Assembly: GCA_902536385.1 (NCBI GenBank)
Contig: CACAWY010000001.1
Coordinates: 62,001-126,000, forward strand
DNA: 64,000 nt
From: an uncultured Pelagibacteraceae bacterium
GTDB taxonomy: Bacteria > Pseudomonadota > Alphaproteobacteria > Pelagibacterales > Pelagibacteraceae
Reading direction: 5' to 3'
Part shown: piece after piece, positions 9,960 through 18,280 of the stretch
Position numbering within the stretch: the stretch's first letter is position 1
How the letters are laid out: each line of letters starts with the position of its first letter
The notes under the pieces: model-generated
Told to the model about the DNA's origin: nothing
Databases searched by the model: none
Seen by the model: the letters and a program-made list of their open reading frames with translations, nothing else
Translations under genes and position numbers: made by a program

Positions 9960-10585
9960 TGAAAAAATCTAAACGTACTAAAAAAAGCAATTTTTGGCGA
10001 ATTAAACATCGTAAAGATCAATTTTTTAAAAAATCTAAAACTCTAGGTTATAGATCAAGAGCTTCTTTTAAGTTATTAGAACTTAATAAAAAATTTAAAA
10101 TTATTAAAAAGAACTCTTATCTTTTAGATTTAGGCTCGAGCCCAGGAAGTTGGTCGCAAATAGCTAGCAAAATTATTACTACAGGTAAAATTTTATCAAT
10201 TGATATAAAAAAGATGGAGCCTATTAAAAATGTAAAATTTTTAAATTGCGATATTTTTGATCAAAGCACAAAAGATAAAATAACATTTTTTTTTCGAGGA
10301 CAATTGGATGTGATTATTTCTGATATGGCTGCTAATACAACTGGAAATAAGTCCTTAGACTCCATAAGAACTAATCAATTATGTTCAGAGGTTTTAAGTT
10401 TATCAACAAAGATATTAAAACCAAAAGGTGTATTATTATCAAAGCTTTTTATGGGCGATGATTTTATTGAAATTAAAAATTTAGCAAAATCTATATTTAA
10501 AGAGGTCGACTTTTTTAAACCTGAGTCCAGTAGAAATGAGTCTAAAGAGACTTATTTACATTGTAAGTCTTTTAAGACTTTATAA
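9959..10585 (+). CDS. rlmE: 23S rRNA (uridine-2'-O)-methyltransferase RlmE/FtsJ
   Basis: RlmE methylates the ribose of the A-loop uridine (U2552 in E. coli) late in 50S assembly, using S-adenosylmethionine. The 208-residue protein begins with a basic RNA-binding stretch. It then shows RASFKLLELN with the first catalytic Lys, the SAM-binding DLGSSPGSWSQ near residue 57, the DMAANTTGNKSLDS segment carrying the catalytic Asp, and the later catalytic Lys in SKLFMGDD. It starts within the pssA stop, so translation is probably coupled. Confidence 0.95.
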   Translation: MKKSKRTKKSNFWRIKHRKDQFFKKSKTLGYRSRASFKLLELNKKFKIIKKNSYLLDLGSSPGSWSQIASKIITTGKILSIDIKKMEPIKNVKFLNCDIFDQSTKDKITFFFRGQLDVIISDMAANTTGNKSLDSIRTNQLCSEVLSLSTKILKPKGVLLSKLFMGDDFIEIKNLAKSIFKEVDFFKPESSRNESKETYLHCKSFKTL

Positions 10586-10611
10586 ATTCTAAAAATTGTT
10601 TATAAGTATTT

Positions 10612-11691
10612 ATGGGAACAATAAAAGAATCTTTAACCTTCGATGACGTTTTACTTCTTCCACAATATTCAAGAGTTTTGCCGTCAGAAACAGATATTTC
10701 GATAAATTTAACTAAAAAAATTTTATTACAAGTTCCTTTTTTGTCTTCGGCAATGGATACAGTTACAGAGTCAAAAATGGCTATAGCAATGGCTAACGCT
10801 GGAGGAATTGGTGTAATACATAGAAATCTAAGTATTAAAAATCAAACTAAAGAAATTTTAAAAGTGAAAAAAAAAAAATTGATTGTAGGAGCTGCTGTGG
10901 GCACAAGTAAAGAAGATATTGATAGAGCTAAAACTTTGGTTGACAATGGATGTGATTTATTAGTGATCGATACTGCTCATGGTCATAGCGAAAAAGTATT
11001 GAGGATACTTTCACAATTAAAAAAAATTAACAAGGCAATACCTATATGTGTTGGAAATATTGCTACAGGAGTTGCTGCAAAAAAATTATATAACTCAGGT
11101 GCAGACATAATTAAAGTTGGTATAGGACCTGGCTCAATTTGTACTACAAGAATGGTTGCAGGAATCGGTGTTCCTCAAATCTCAGCAATTATGCAAGTAA
11201 AGAGTGCACTTAAAAATAAAAAGATTAAAATTATTTCAGACGGTGGTATAAAATTTTCTGGTGATATTGCAAAAGCTTTAGCAGCTGGGGCTGACGCTAT
11301 AATGATGGGCTCAATTTTTGCAGGAACACATGAAAGTCCTGGAAAAAAATTCAAGGTTAAAGGTAAACTTTTCAAACAGTATAGAGGCATGGGATCAATC
11401 GGAGCTATGTCATCTGGGTCAGCTAATAGGTACTTTCAAAAAAATTTTAAGGATAAGTCAAAATTTGTTCCAGAGGGTGTAGAGGGCCGAGTCGAATTTA
11501 AGGGGAACGTTTCAAAAATTATTTATCAATTAAAAGGTGGTTTGAGATCTTCGATGGGATATATAGGAGCTAAAAATTTAAAACAAATTTCAAAAAATGC
11601 TAAATTTATAAAAATTACAAAAGCTGGATTTTATGAAAGTATGGTTCATAGTGTTGAAATGACACAAAAAACAATTAATTATAAATTATGA
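10612..11691 (+). CDS. guaB: IMP dehydrogenase lacking the CBS (Bateman) domain
   Basis: The enzyme oxidises IMP to XMP, the committed step to GMP. The catalytic TIM-barrel is complete: [11 protein letters not shown] at the N-terminus, the loop GPGSICTTR with the nucleophilic Cys near residue 178, the DGGIKFSGD phosphate site, the RGMGSIGAM segment and the C-terminal [12 protein letters not shown]. At 359 residues it is about 130 shorter than the common form. The two CBS domains that normally sit between the IHRNLSI and LIVGAAVG segments are replaced by a few lysines, so allosteric control through CBS is absent. The frame is intact and all catalytic motifs are present, so it is not a pseudogene. 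A TPR gene overlaps its stop (ATGA) and guaA follows. Confidence 0.96.
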   Translation: MGTIKESLTFDDVLLLPQYSRVLPSETDISINLTKKILLQVPFLSSAMDTVTESKMAIAMANAGGIGVIHRNLSIKNQTKEILKVKKKKLIVGAAVGTSKEDIDRAKTLVDNGCDLLVIDTAHGHSEKVLRILSQLKKINKAIPICVGNIATGVAAKKLYNSGADIIKVGIGPGSICTTRMVAGIGVPQISAIMQVKSALKNKKIKIISDGGIKFSGDIAKALAAGADAIMMGSIFAGTHESPGKKFKVKGKLFKQYRGMGSIGAMSSGSANRYFQKNFKDKSKFVPEGVEGRVEFKGNVSKIIYQLKGGLRSSMGYIGAKNLKQISKNAKFIKITKAGFYESMVHSVEMTQKTINYKL

Positions 11692-12110
11692 TTACAAAGT
11701 TTTTAAAAATAGTTTTAATTATGATTTGTATACCAAATCACTTACTCGCTAATACCCTTTACTTTCAGGAAGGCTTAGAACTTTTTAATAGTAAAAAATA
11801 TGATCAAGCTAAATTTAAATTTGAACAAGATATAGTTTTCAATCCAAAAAGTGAAAAGTCTTATTTATACCTTTCAAAAATATTTGAAAGTTTAAATAAA
11901 AAAGATTTACAAGAACAGAATTTAAACACCGTTATTTTGCTTAATCCTAAAAATGAAGAAGCTATTTATAATTTAGCTAAACTAAAATTAGATGCATCTG
12001 ATTATAAAGAAAGCAAAAAATTAAATGAAAAATTAATTACATTATGTCAGAAGCTTTGTGATAGAAGTAAAAAATTAAAAACTGAAATTGAAAATTTATC
12101 AAAAAAATAA
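11688..12110 (+). CDS. Small secreted TPR protein
   Basis: This 140-residue protein has an N-terminal signal peptide (hydrophobic residues ~5-18, likely cleavage after HLLA). About three tetratricopeptide repeats follow, seen as spaced Ala/Tyr/Leu patterns such as LELFNSKKYDQAKFKFEQDI, so it is probably a periplasmic protein-interaction module. It overlaps the guaB stop by four bases and guaA starts right after its stop. It is therefore in the guanine-nucleotide operon, with no obvious functional link. No specific family is recognised. Confidence 0.8.
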   Translation: MITKFLKIVLIMICIPNHLLANTLYFQEGLELFNSKKYDQAKFKFEQDIVFNPKSEKSYLYLSKIFESLNKKDLQEQNLNTVILLNPKNEEAIYNLAKLKLDASDYKESKKLNEKLITLCQKLCDRSKKLKTEIENLSKK

Positions 12111-13670
12111 ATGCAATTTCATAATTCCAAGGAAAAGATTTTAATTGTAGATTTTGGCTCTCAAGTTACCAAACTTATAGCTAGAAGAGTAAGGGATATG
12201 GGTGTCTACTCCGAGATCGTAATTCCATCTGAAATTAAAAAATTAAAAGATTTTAGTTCTATTAAAGGAATAATTTTATCGGGGGGGCCTTCTACAGTAA
12301 CAAATCTCAAATTTCAGACTATTCCATATGAAATATTTAAAAAAAATATACCAATATTGGGAATATGCTATGGATTACAACTCATAGCTAAATTACATGG
12401 TGGTAAAATAAAATCATCTAAAAAAAGAAGAGAATTTGGTAGAGCTATTTTGTTTAAAAAAAAAAAATCAATTTTAACCAAAAATTTCTTCAATAAAAAA
12501 TCTGCAGTTTGGATGAGTCATGAAGATGCAGTTGTGAAATTACCTAAAAATTTTATAGTTTCGGCTTATACAAAAAATTCAAAATTAACTATAATAGAAA
12601 ATCAAAAAAAAAAAATATACGGTGTTCAATTTCATCCAGAAGTAACTCATACTGAAAATGGTAATCAGATATTTAAAAATTTCCTTTTTTTGATTTGTAA
12701 GATAAAAAAAAATTGGAATATAGGTTCACAGAAACAAAGACTTATTAAAAAGGTAAAATATTTAGTTGGAAGTAATAAAGTCATTTGTGCTTTGTCTGGA
12801 GGAGTTGATAGTAGCGTGGTAGCTTTATTGATAAATAAAGCAATTAAAAAAAACTTAATTTGTATTATGGTTGATACTGGACTTATGAGAAAAAATGAAT
12901 TTAAATATTCCTACGGTATTTTTAAGAAAAAGTATAAGCTAAATATAAAATTAATTGATGCATCAAAATTATTTTTCAAAAAACTAAAAAAAGTATCTGA
13001 CCCTGAAAAGAAAAGGAAAATCATTGGAAATTTATTCATTAAAATATTTGAAAAAGAATCAAAAAAATTCAAAAATGTTAAATTTCTCGCTCAAGGCACT
13101 TTGTATCCAGATATTATTGAAAGTAGATCTTATACTGGTAGCAAAACTTCCAAGATCAAATCTCATCATAACGTAGGAGGATTGCCTAAAAAAATGAATT
13201 TAAAATTGATTGAGCCATTAAAAGAGTTTTTTAAAGATGAAGTGAGAATTTTAGGTAATTCTTTAGGTCTTTTAAAAGATATTTGTTTTAGGCATCCTTT
13301 TCCGGGACCAGGATTAGGAATTAGAGTAATTGGAAATGTTACACCACAAAAGATAAAAATTTTACAGGAAGCAGACCATATTTATATGAACGAATTAATT
13401 AAAAGCAACCTTTACGATAAGATTTGGCAAGCGTACGCTGCACTTTTGCCGGTAAAAACAGTTGGTGTCATGGGTGACTCAAGAACTTATGAGTACACTT
13501 GCCTTTTAAGAGCTGTGACATCCGAAGATGGCATGACTGCTGATTATTATAATCTTCCCAAAGTTTTTTTAGATAAAATTTCAAATAAAATTATTAATAA
13601 TGTAAGAGGTATAAATCGAGTAGTGTATGATATAAGTTCAAAACCACCCAGCACTATTGAATTAGAGTAA
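12111..13670 (+). CDS. guaA: GMP synthase (glutamine-hydrolysing)
   Basis: GuaA aminates XMP to GMP with glutamine-derived ammonia. The class I glutamine amidotransferase domain is N-terminal: ILSGGPST, nucleophile Cys in GICYGLQL near residue 86, and FHPEVTHT. The ATP pyrophosphatase loop ALSGGVDSS lies near residue 230. The C-terminal dimerisation and XMP-binding part ends [20 protein letters not shown]. The 519-residue length is normal. It completes the IMP-to-GMP branch with the nearby guaB. Confidence 0.98.
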   Translation: MQFHNSKEKILIVDFGSQVTKLIARRVRDMGVYSEIVIPSEIKKLKDFSSIKGIILSGGPSTVTNLKFQTIPYEIFKKNIPILGICYGLQLIAKLHGGKIKSSKKRREFGRAILFKKKKSILTKNFFNKKSAVWMSHEDAVVKLPKNFIVSAYTKNSKLTIIENQKKKIYGVQFHPEVTHTENGNQIFKNFLFLICKIKKNWNIGSQKQRLIKKVKYLVGSNKVICALSGGVDSSVVALLINKAIKKNLICIMVDTGLMRKNEFKYSYGIFKKKYKLNIKLIDASKLFFKKLKKVSDPEKKRKIIGNLFIKIFEKESKKFKNVKFLAQGTLYPDIIESRSYTGSKTSKIKSHHNVGGLPKKMNLKLIEPLKEFFKDEVRILGNSLGLLKDICFRHPFPGPGLGIRVIGNVTPQKIKILQEADHIYMNELIKSNLYDKIWQAYAALLPVKTVGVMGDSRTYEYTCLLRAVTSEDGMTADYYNLPKVFLDKISNKIINNVRGINRVVYDISSKPPSTIELE

Positions 13671-13681
13671 GATTCTTTAAA

Positions 13682-14464
13682 ATGAATAAGAAAATAAGAG
13701 AAATTTTAAATAAAAAAAATAAAACTAAAATAGTTAGTTTAACCGCCTATTCAAAAAATGTGGCAAATATCTTAGATAAACATTGTGATATAGTTTTAGT
13801 GGGAGATTCAATGGCAAATGTTTTATATGACCATAAAAACACTCATATGATAACTTTAAATAATATTATTCAACACACAATGAGTGTTAAAGGAGGCATT
13901 AAAAATTCTTTACTAGTTGTTGATATGCCAAAAGGAACTTATAAAAATACAAAAATTGCAAAAAAAAATGCAAAATTAGTTATGAAATTAACAAAGTGTG
14001 ATGCTATTAAAATAGAGAGCAACAATAAGAATTTTAAAATAATAAGAGAATTAATAAGAGAAAAAATTCCAGTCATGGGACATATAGGTTATACACCACA
14101 ATTTAAAAAAAAGTTTAAAATAGAAGGAGCAAGTCAAAAAGAGGCAAACAAACTTTTAAAAGAGGCAAGAATGATAGAAAAAGCTGGTGCCTTTTCGATT
14201 GTTCTGGAATGTATTGCACCAAACACAGCTAAATTAATTACGAAAAATTTAAAAATTCCTACAATTGGAATTGGCTCATCAGTGTATTGCGATGGTCAGA
14301 TTTTAGTAACAGATGACATGCTCGGGCTAAGTGGTTTTTATCCTAAATTTGTAAAAAGATTTGCATCTCTTAATAGTGAAATTGAAAAAGCTGTCAAAAA
14401 ATATAGAAATAAAGTAAAATTAAAAAAATTTCCTGCGAAACAAAATTTTTTAAATGGAAAATAA
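13682..14464 (+). CDS. panB: 3-methyl-2-oxobutanoate hydroxymethyltransferase
   Basis: PanB transfers a hydroxymethyl group from methylene-tetrahydrofolate to 2-oxoisovalerate, the first step to pantoate and coenzyme A. Typical motifs are VLVGDSMANVLYDHKNT, MGHIGYTPQ, and IGIGSSVYCDGQILVTDDMLGL in order across 260 residues. The usual family Gly-Asp-Ser phosphate/metal segment is intact. It starts 11 bases after guaA and overlaps the next gene by 11 bases. No panC is seen in the window. Confidence 0.95.
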   Translation: MNKKIREILNKKNKTKIVSLTAYSKNVANILDKHCDIVLVGDSMANVLYDHKNTHMITLNNIIQHTMSVKGGIKNSLLVVDMPKGTYKNTKIAKKNAKLVMKLTKCDAIKIESNNKNFKIIRELIREKIPVMGHIGYTPQFKKKFKIEGASQKEANKLLKEARMIEKAGAFSIVLECIAPNTAKLITKNLKIPTIGIGSSVYCDGQILVTDDMLGLSGFYPKFVKRFASLNSEIEKAVKKYRNKVKLKKFPAKQNFLNGK

Positions 14465-14963
14465 TTTTGAAAATAAAATAGAATTTAAAGATAGAATTGT
14501 TTATTTTTACAATCAGTATAAAAAATTAGTCTTTTTATCAATTGTTTTTATTATAATTTTACTAATTATTCTTACATTTTATAGTTTCAGAAATGAAAAA
14601 AGAAATAATTCGATATCTGAAAAATATATACAAGCAGGACTGTACTTATCAGCAGGTCAAAATGATAAATCTAAAAAAATTTATGAAGAAATACTAAAAA
14701 CAAATAACAGCTTTTATTCAACACTTTCATTAAATGATATTTTAGAAAAAGAATTAGAAAAGGATGAAAATAAGATAGTCGAGTATTTCAATATAGTTTC
14801 AAAATTACAAAAAAATAATGAGCAAAAAGATATTTTAAAATTAAAAAAAGCGTTATATTTAATTAAAATTTCAAAAAAAAAAGAGGCAGAGAAATTAATT
14901 AAGGAATTAATAAATTCAAATTCAAAATTTAAAGATCTTGCTAAACAAATTTTGCCAAATTAA
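14454..14963 (+). CDS. YfgM-like single-pass membrane TPR protein
   Basis: This 169-residue protein has one transmembrane helix (residues ~24-44) preceded by an acidic and basic cytosolic stretch. The predicted extracytoplasmic TPR-like helical region contains GLYLSAGQNDKSKKIYEEIL. Size, topology and position directly before a bamB-like gene match YfgM/TPR_21 proteins, ancillary to the SecYEG translocon and periplasmic chaperones. Sequence identity to characterised YfgM cannot be measured here, so the name rests on architecture and synteny. It overlaps the panB end. Confidence 0.72.
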   Translation: MENNFENKIEFKDRIVYFYNQYKKLVFLSIVFIIILLIILTFYSFRNEKRNNSISEKYIQAGLYLSAGQNDKSKKIYEEILKTNNSFYSTLSLNDILEKELEKDENKIVEYFNIVSKLQKNNEQKDILKLKKALYLIKISKKKEAEKLIKELINSNSKFKDLAKQILPN

Positions 14964-14974
14964 TACTGAATATA

Positions 14975-16300
14975 ATGAAAACATTGTTTATATTCTTATC
15001 AATTGTAATTCTTCAAAGTTGTTCGTTTGATAACAAATCTGGGATTTGGAATAGTGAGACTAAAATTTCAAAAAAAGAATTAGACTCATTTAAAGAATTC
15101 AAAGATCTTAATATTTCTAACAACTCTTTTAATAAAGAGATAAATATAATAGATGGATACGTATTTAAAATACCGGAAACTTTCAATAATTCTAAATGGA
15201 TTGATATTTTTTATGATAAATCAAATAACTTAGTTAACTTTGAGTACAAAGATCTTAATCAGAAATCATTTAAAAGTAGAAAACTTACAAAAGATAAAAT
15301 TAACGAATATATCATTTTTGAAGATAAGCATATAATTACGAATGATGTTTCCGGTAACATAAATATTTATTCACTTTTAGAAAATAGAACTATCTTAAAA
15401 TTTAATTTTTATAAAAAGAAATATAAAAAAATGTCAAAAAAATTAAACTTAATTGTTGAAAATAATATAATCTATTCCTCCGATAATCTTGGTTATCTTT
15501 ATGCCTTTGACTATAAAAAAGAGAAAATTATTTGGGCAAAAAATTTTAAAATACCTTTTAGATCTAATTTAAAAATTTTCAAAGACAAATTAATTTTGTC
15601 TAATCAAAATAACGAACTTTATTTTATTAATAAAACCTCAGGAGACATACTAAACTTAATTCCAACTGAAGAAACTACTATTAAAAATGATTTTATTAAC
15701 AATATTTCTCTGAACGAGATATCAACTTTCTTTTTAAATACATTTGGGTCTCTTTACTCTGTTGATAATGAAACGATGCAAATAAATTGGTTTTTAAATC
15801 TAAATCAGTCTTTAAGCTTAAGCCCTAGCGATTTGTTTTTTGGTGGAAAACTTATCAACTCGAACAATAAAATTGTTGTAAGCACGAATAATAATACTTA
15901 TGTTATGGATACAGATACTGGTGCAATAATTTACAAAAAAAATTTTTCTTCATTAATTAAGCCATTGATTATAAATGATAATTTATTTTTAATTTCTAAA
16001 AATGATTTATTGATTTCAATTGACCTTAAAACAGGAAAAATAATTTATTCCTATGATATTAATAAAAAAATTGCCCAATTTTTAAATACGAAGAAAAAAA
16101 AAGCTAAGTTTAAAGCTCTCTATATGATAAATAGTAAATTATATATTTTTTTGGAGAACTCCTATGTTTTAAAATTTAAAATAGATGGCAATCTTGAAGA
16201 AATTACAAAATTACCCTCTAAATTAAATTCTCAACCAATAGTAATTGAAAAAAATTTAATTTATTTTGATTTTAATAATAGAGTTTCAATTATAAACTAA
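14975..16300 (+). CDS. bamB: BamB-like outer membrane assembly lipoprotein (beta-propeller)
   Basis: This predicted lipoprotein of 441 residues has lipobox LQSC at residues 13-16, with Cys16 as the lipidation site. PQQ-type beta-propeller blades follow, seen as repeated patterns such as DNLGYLYAFDYKKEKIIWAKNF and DTDTGAIIYKKNF. BamB is a scaffold of the BAM complex that inserts outer-membrane proteins, such as the LptD and TolC encoded in this window. A yfgM-like gene directly upstream gives the usual yfgM-bamB pair, but the der/engA GTPase gene that often follows is absent; the next gene is the convergent purF, sharing four bases. Confidence 0.82.
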   Translation: MKTLFIFLSIVILQSCSFDNKSGIWNSETKISKKELDSFKEFKDLNISNNSFNKEINIIDGYVFKIPETFNNSKWIDIFYDKSNNLVNFEYKDLNQKSFKSRKLTKDKINEYIIFEDKHIITNDVSGNINIYSLLENRTILKFNFYKKKYKKMSKKLNLIVENNIIYSSDNLGYLYAFDYKKEKIIWAKNFKIPFRSNLKIFKDKLILSNQNNELYFINKTSGDILNLIPTEETTIKNDFINNISLNEISTFFLNTFGSLYSVDNETMQINWFLNLNQSLSLSPSDLFFGGKLINSNNKIVVSTNNNTYVMDTDTGAIIYKKNFSSLIKPLIINDNLFLISKNDLLISIDLKTGKIIYSYDINKKIAQFLNTKKKKAKFKALYMINSKLYIFLENSYVLKFKIDGNLEEITKLPSKLNSQPIVIEKNLIYFDFNNRVSIIN

Positions 16301-17748
16301 TTATTTGACTTACCGCTTAATAAAGAGAGCTGTTTTACTTTTAAACCCTTCATGTTGTCTTGTGGTTTAATTGGATATTCTCCAGTAAAATAATGATCGC
16401 TAAATTGAGGGTAATTATTATTTCTCTTTTCTCCAACTAGTGCTCTATAAAGTCCATCAAGGCTAAGAAATTTTAAACTTTTTGCCTTAATATAATTGCA
16501 CATTTCTTCGTTATCTCTTTTGTGGGCCAATAACTCCTCTTTTGTTGGCATATCAACCCCATAGAAATCAGGATATCTTATTTCGGGGCAAGCAATTCGA
16601 ACGTGCACTTCTCTAGCGCCTGCTTCATAGAGCATTTTAATAATTTTAAGACAAGTTGTTCCACGCACCAATGAATCATCTATTAAAATTATGGATTTAT
16701 CTTTTACTATAGTTTTAGTGGAACTTAGTTTAAGTTTTACACCAAGACTTCTTATATTCTGGCTTGGTTCAATAAAAGTTCTACCTACGTAATGATTTCT
16801 AATTAATCCAAGTTCAAACTTTTTGTTAGATTGTTCTGCGTACCCTAAAGCTGCTGGTACTCCTGAATCTGGCACTGGAATAACCAAATCGGCTTTTACA
16901 TCAGTTTCATTTGCCAATTCAACTCCTAAGTTTTTTCTATATTCGTAAGCGCATTTTCCATTAATTAAACTGTCAGGTCGTGCAAAATAGATGTATTCAA
17001 AAATACAGGGTCTAGGTTTTTGTTTAGCAAATGGTTTTATACTAGATAATTTATCACCTTCAATAACAATTATTTCTCCATTATCAATTTCTCTTATAAA
17101 ATCAGCTCCAACAATATCAAGCGCACAAGTTTCTGAAGCAAGAATATAAGATTTTTTCAACTTTCCTATTACGAGCGGTCTAATCCCAAACGGATCTCGA
17201 ACTCCTACAAGTTTTTTATTTGTCATCAATATTAAAGAATATCCCCCTTGAATTTGAAATAGAGCTTCGATTAATTTATCTATAAACTTGTCTCTTTTAG
17301 ACTTAGCAATAAGCTGAACTATTGTTTCTGTGTCACTTGTGGTTCTAAAAATTGCTCCATCTCTAACTAATGACTCTCTCAGCATTAAAGCGTTAGTTAA
17401 GTTTCCATTGTGAGAGAGACTCAAGCCTCCCATGTGTAAATCAGCAAAAAATGGCTGTATATTTCTTAAAGAAGTCTCACCGGTTGTTGAATATCTATTG
17501 TGGCCTAAAGCAAAATATCCTGGAAGTTTTTTTAATGTCTCTGGATCTGTAAAGTGATCCCCAACAAGCCCTTGTCTTTTTTCTGAATGATAATTAATTC
17601 CATCAAATGAAACAATTCCACAACCTTCTTGACCTCTATGTTGTAATGCGTGCAATCCTAATGCAACCAAAGCTGAAGCATCTTCATGATTTGAAATCCC
17701 AAAAATTCCACACTCTTCACTTAATTTATCTAAATTAAATTTTTTCAA
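16297..17748 (-). CDS. purF: Amidophosphoribosyltransferase (glutamine PRPP amidotransferase)
   Basis: PurF makes 5-phosphoribosylamine from PRPP and glutamine, the committed step of purine synthesis. The Ntn-type glutaminase nucleophile is the Cys of EECGIFGI (Cys13), after a short propeptide, as in Bacillus-type enzymes. The PRPP site reads IILIDDSLVRGTT. The cysteine cluster that binds a 4Fe-4S centre in the Bacillus enzyme is not evident near the C-terminus, where FSDHYFTGEYP appears instead. Length 483 is normal. The gene overlaps cvpA upstream by 14 bases, the classical cvpA-purF pair. Confidence 0.97.
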   Translation of the reverse strand: MKKFNLDKLSEECGIFGISNHEDASALVALGLHALQHRGQEGCGIVSFDGINYHSEKRQGLVGDHFTDPETLKKLPGYFALGHNRYSTTGETSLRNIQPFFADLHMGGLSLSHNGNLTNALMLRESLVRDGAIFRTTSDTETIVQLIAKSKRDKFIDKLIEALFQIQGGYSLILMTNKKLVGVRDPFGIRPLVIGKLKKSYILASETCALDIVGADFIREIDNGEIIVIEGDKLSSIKPFAKQKPRPCIFEYIYFARPDSLINGKCAYEYRKNLGVELANETDVKADLVIPVPDSGVPAALGYAEQSNKKFELGLIRNHYVGRTFIEPSQNIRSLGVKLKLSSTKTIVKDKSIILIDDSLVRGTTCLKIIKMLYEAGAREVHVRIACPEIRYPDFYGVDMPTKEELLAHKRDNEEMCNYIKAKSLKFLSLDGLYRALVGEKRNNNYPQFSDHYFTGEYPIKPQDNMKGLKVKQLSLLSGKSNN

Positions 17749-18280
17749 TTTGCTCTTTCGTATCTAAAAAGTCCTCACTTGAAGGAAATTCCTCTATTAA
17801 AACTTCACTTCCTTTACTTATTAAATTAAAACTGATTGCTTCTTCTGCTGATATACCCCAATTCTGGAAGGGATAAAACCAATTTGTTATTGAAAATATA
17901 CACACCGAAACGATATATCCTTTAAAAACTCCAAACAACAAACCAAAAGTTTTATCTATAGACCCAACACCTGTCCAAGTCATAGTTTTTCCCAAAGCCT
18001 TTCCAATGATAATCGTAAAAAAAAGGGTGAAAATGAAAATAACTATTCCAAGTCCGACATTATTAACAAAATCAGATTTTATATAATCACTTACAATTGG
18101 TTGAAGTTTTGGAACAAGTATAATTGTTACAATCGTAGATAATATCCATTTCATAAAAGAAATAAGACTTAAAGTAAAACCTTTTGAAAAACATTGTATT
18201 ACAAAATATGTCAAGATGATTAAGAAAATCACATCAAAAAGATTTAAATTAATTATAAGCTGTGATATTTTTTCAATCAT
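17735..18280 (-). CDS. cvpA: CvpA family inner membrane protein
   Basis: CvpA-type proteins are small multi-pass inner-membrane proteins first linked to colicin V production and to envelope stress tolerance; their molecular role is unclear. Here 181 residues give about four hydrophobic helices (approximately residues 15-30, 40-57, 75-98 and 115-138). The family features FDVIFLIILTYFVIQCFSKGF and the GKALGKTMTWTGVGSIDKTFG loop are present. It overlaps purF downstream and the membrane transporter gene upstream by 8 bases, so it is in the middle of a tightly packed unit. Confidence 0.88.
   Translation of the reverse strand: MIEKISQLIINLNLFDVIFLIILTYFVIQCFSKGFTLSLISFMKWILSTIVTIILVPKLQPIVSDYIKSDFVNNVGLGIVIFIFTLFFTIIIGKALGKTMTWTGVGSIDKTFGLLFGVFKGYIVSVCIFSITNWFYPFQNWGISAEEAISFNLISKGSEVLIEEFPSSEDFLDTKEQIEKI

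Noticed and set aside
10612..11691. guaB as a truncated pseudogene
   Set aside because: The shortening is an in-frame absence of the CBS module; all catalytic motifs and both termini are intact.
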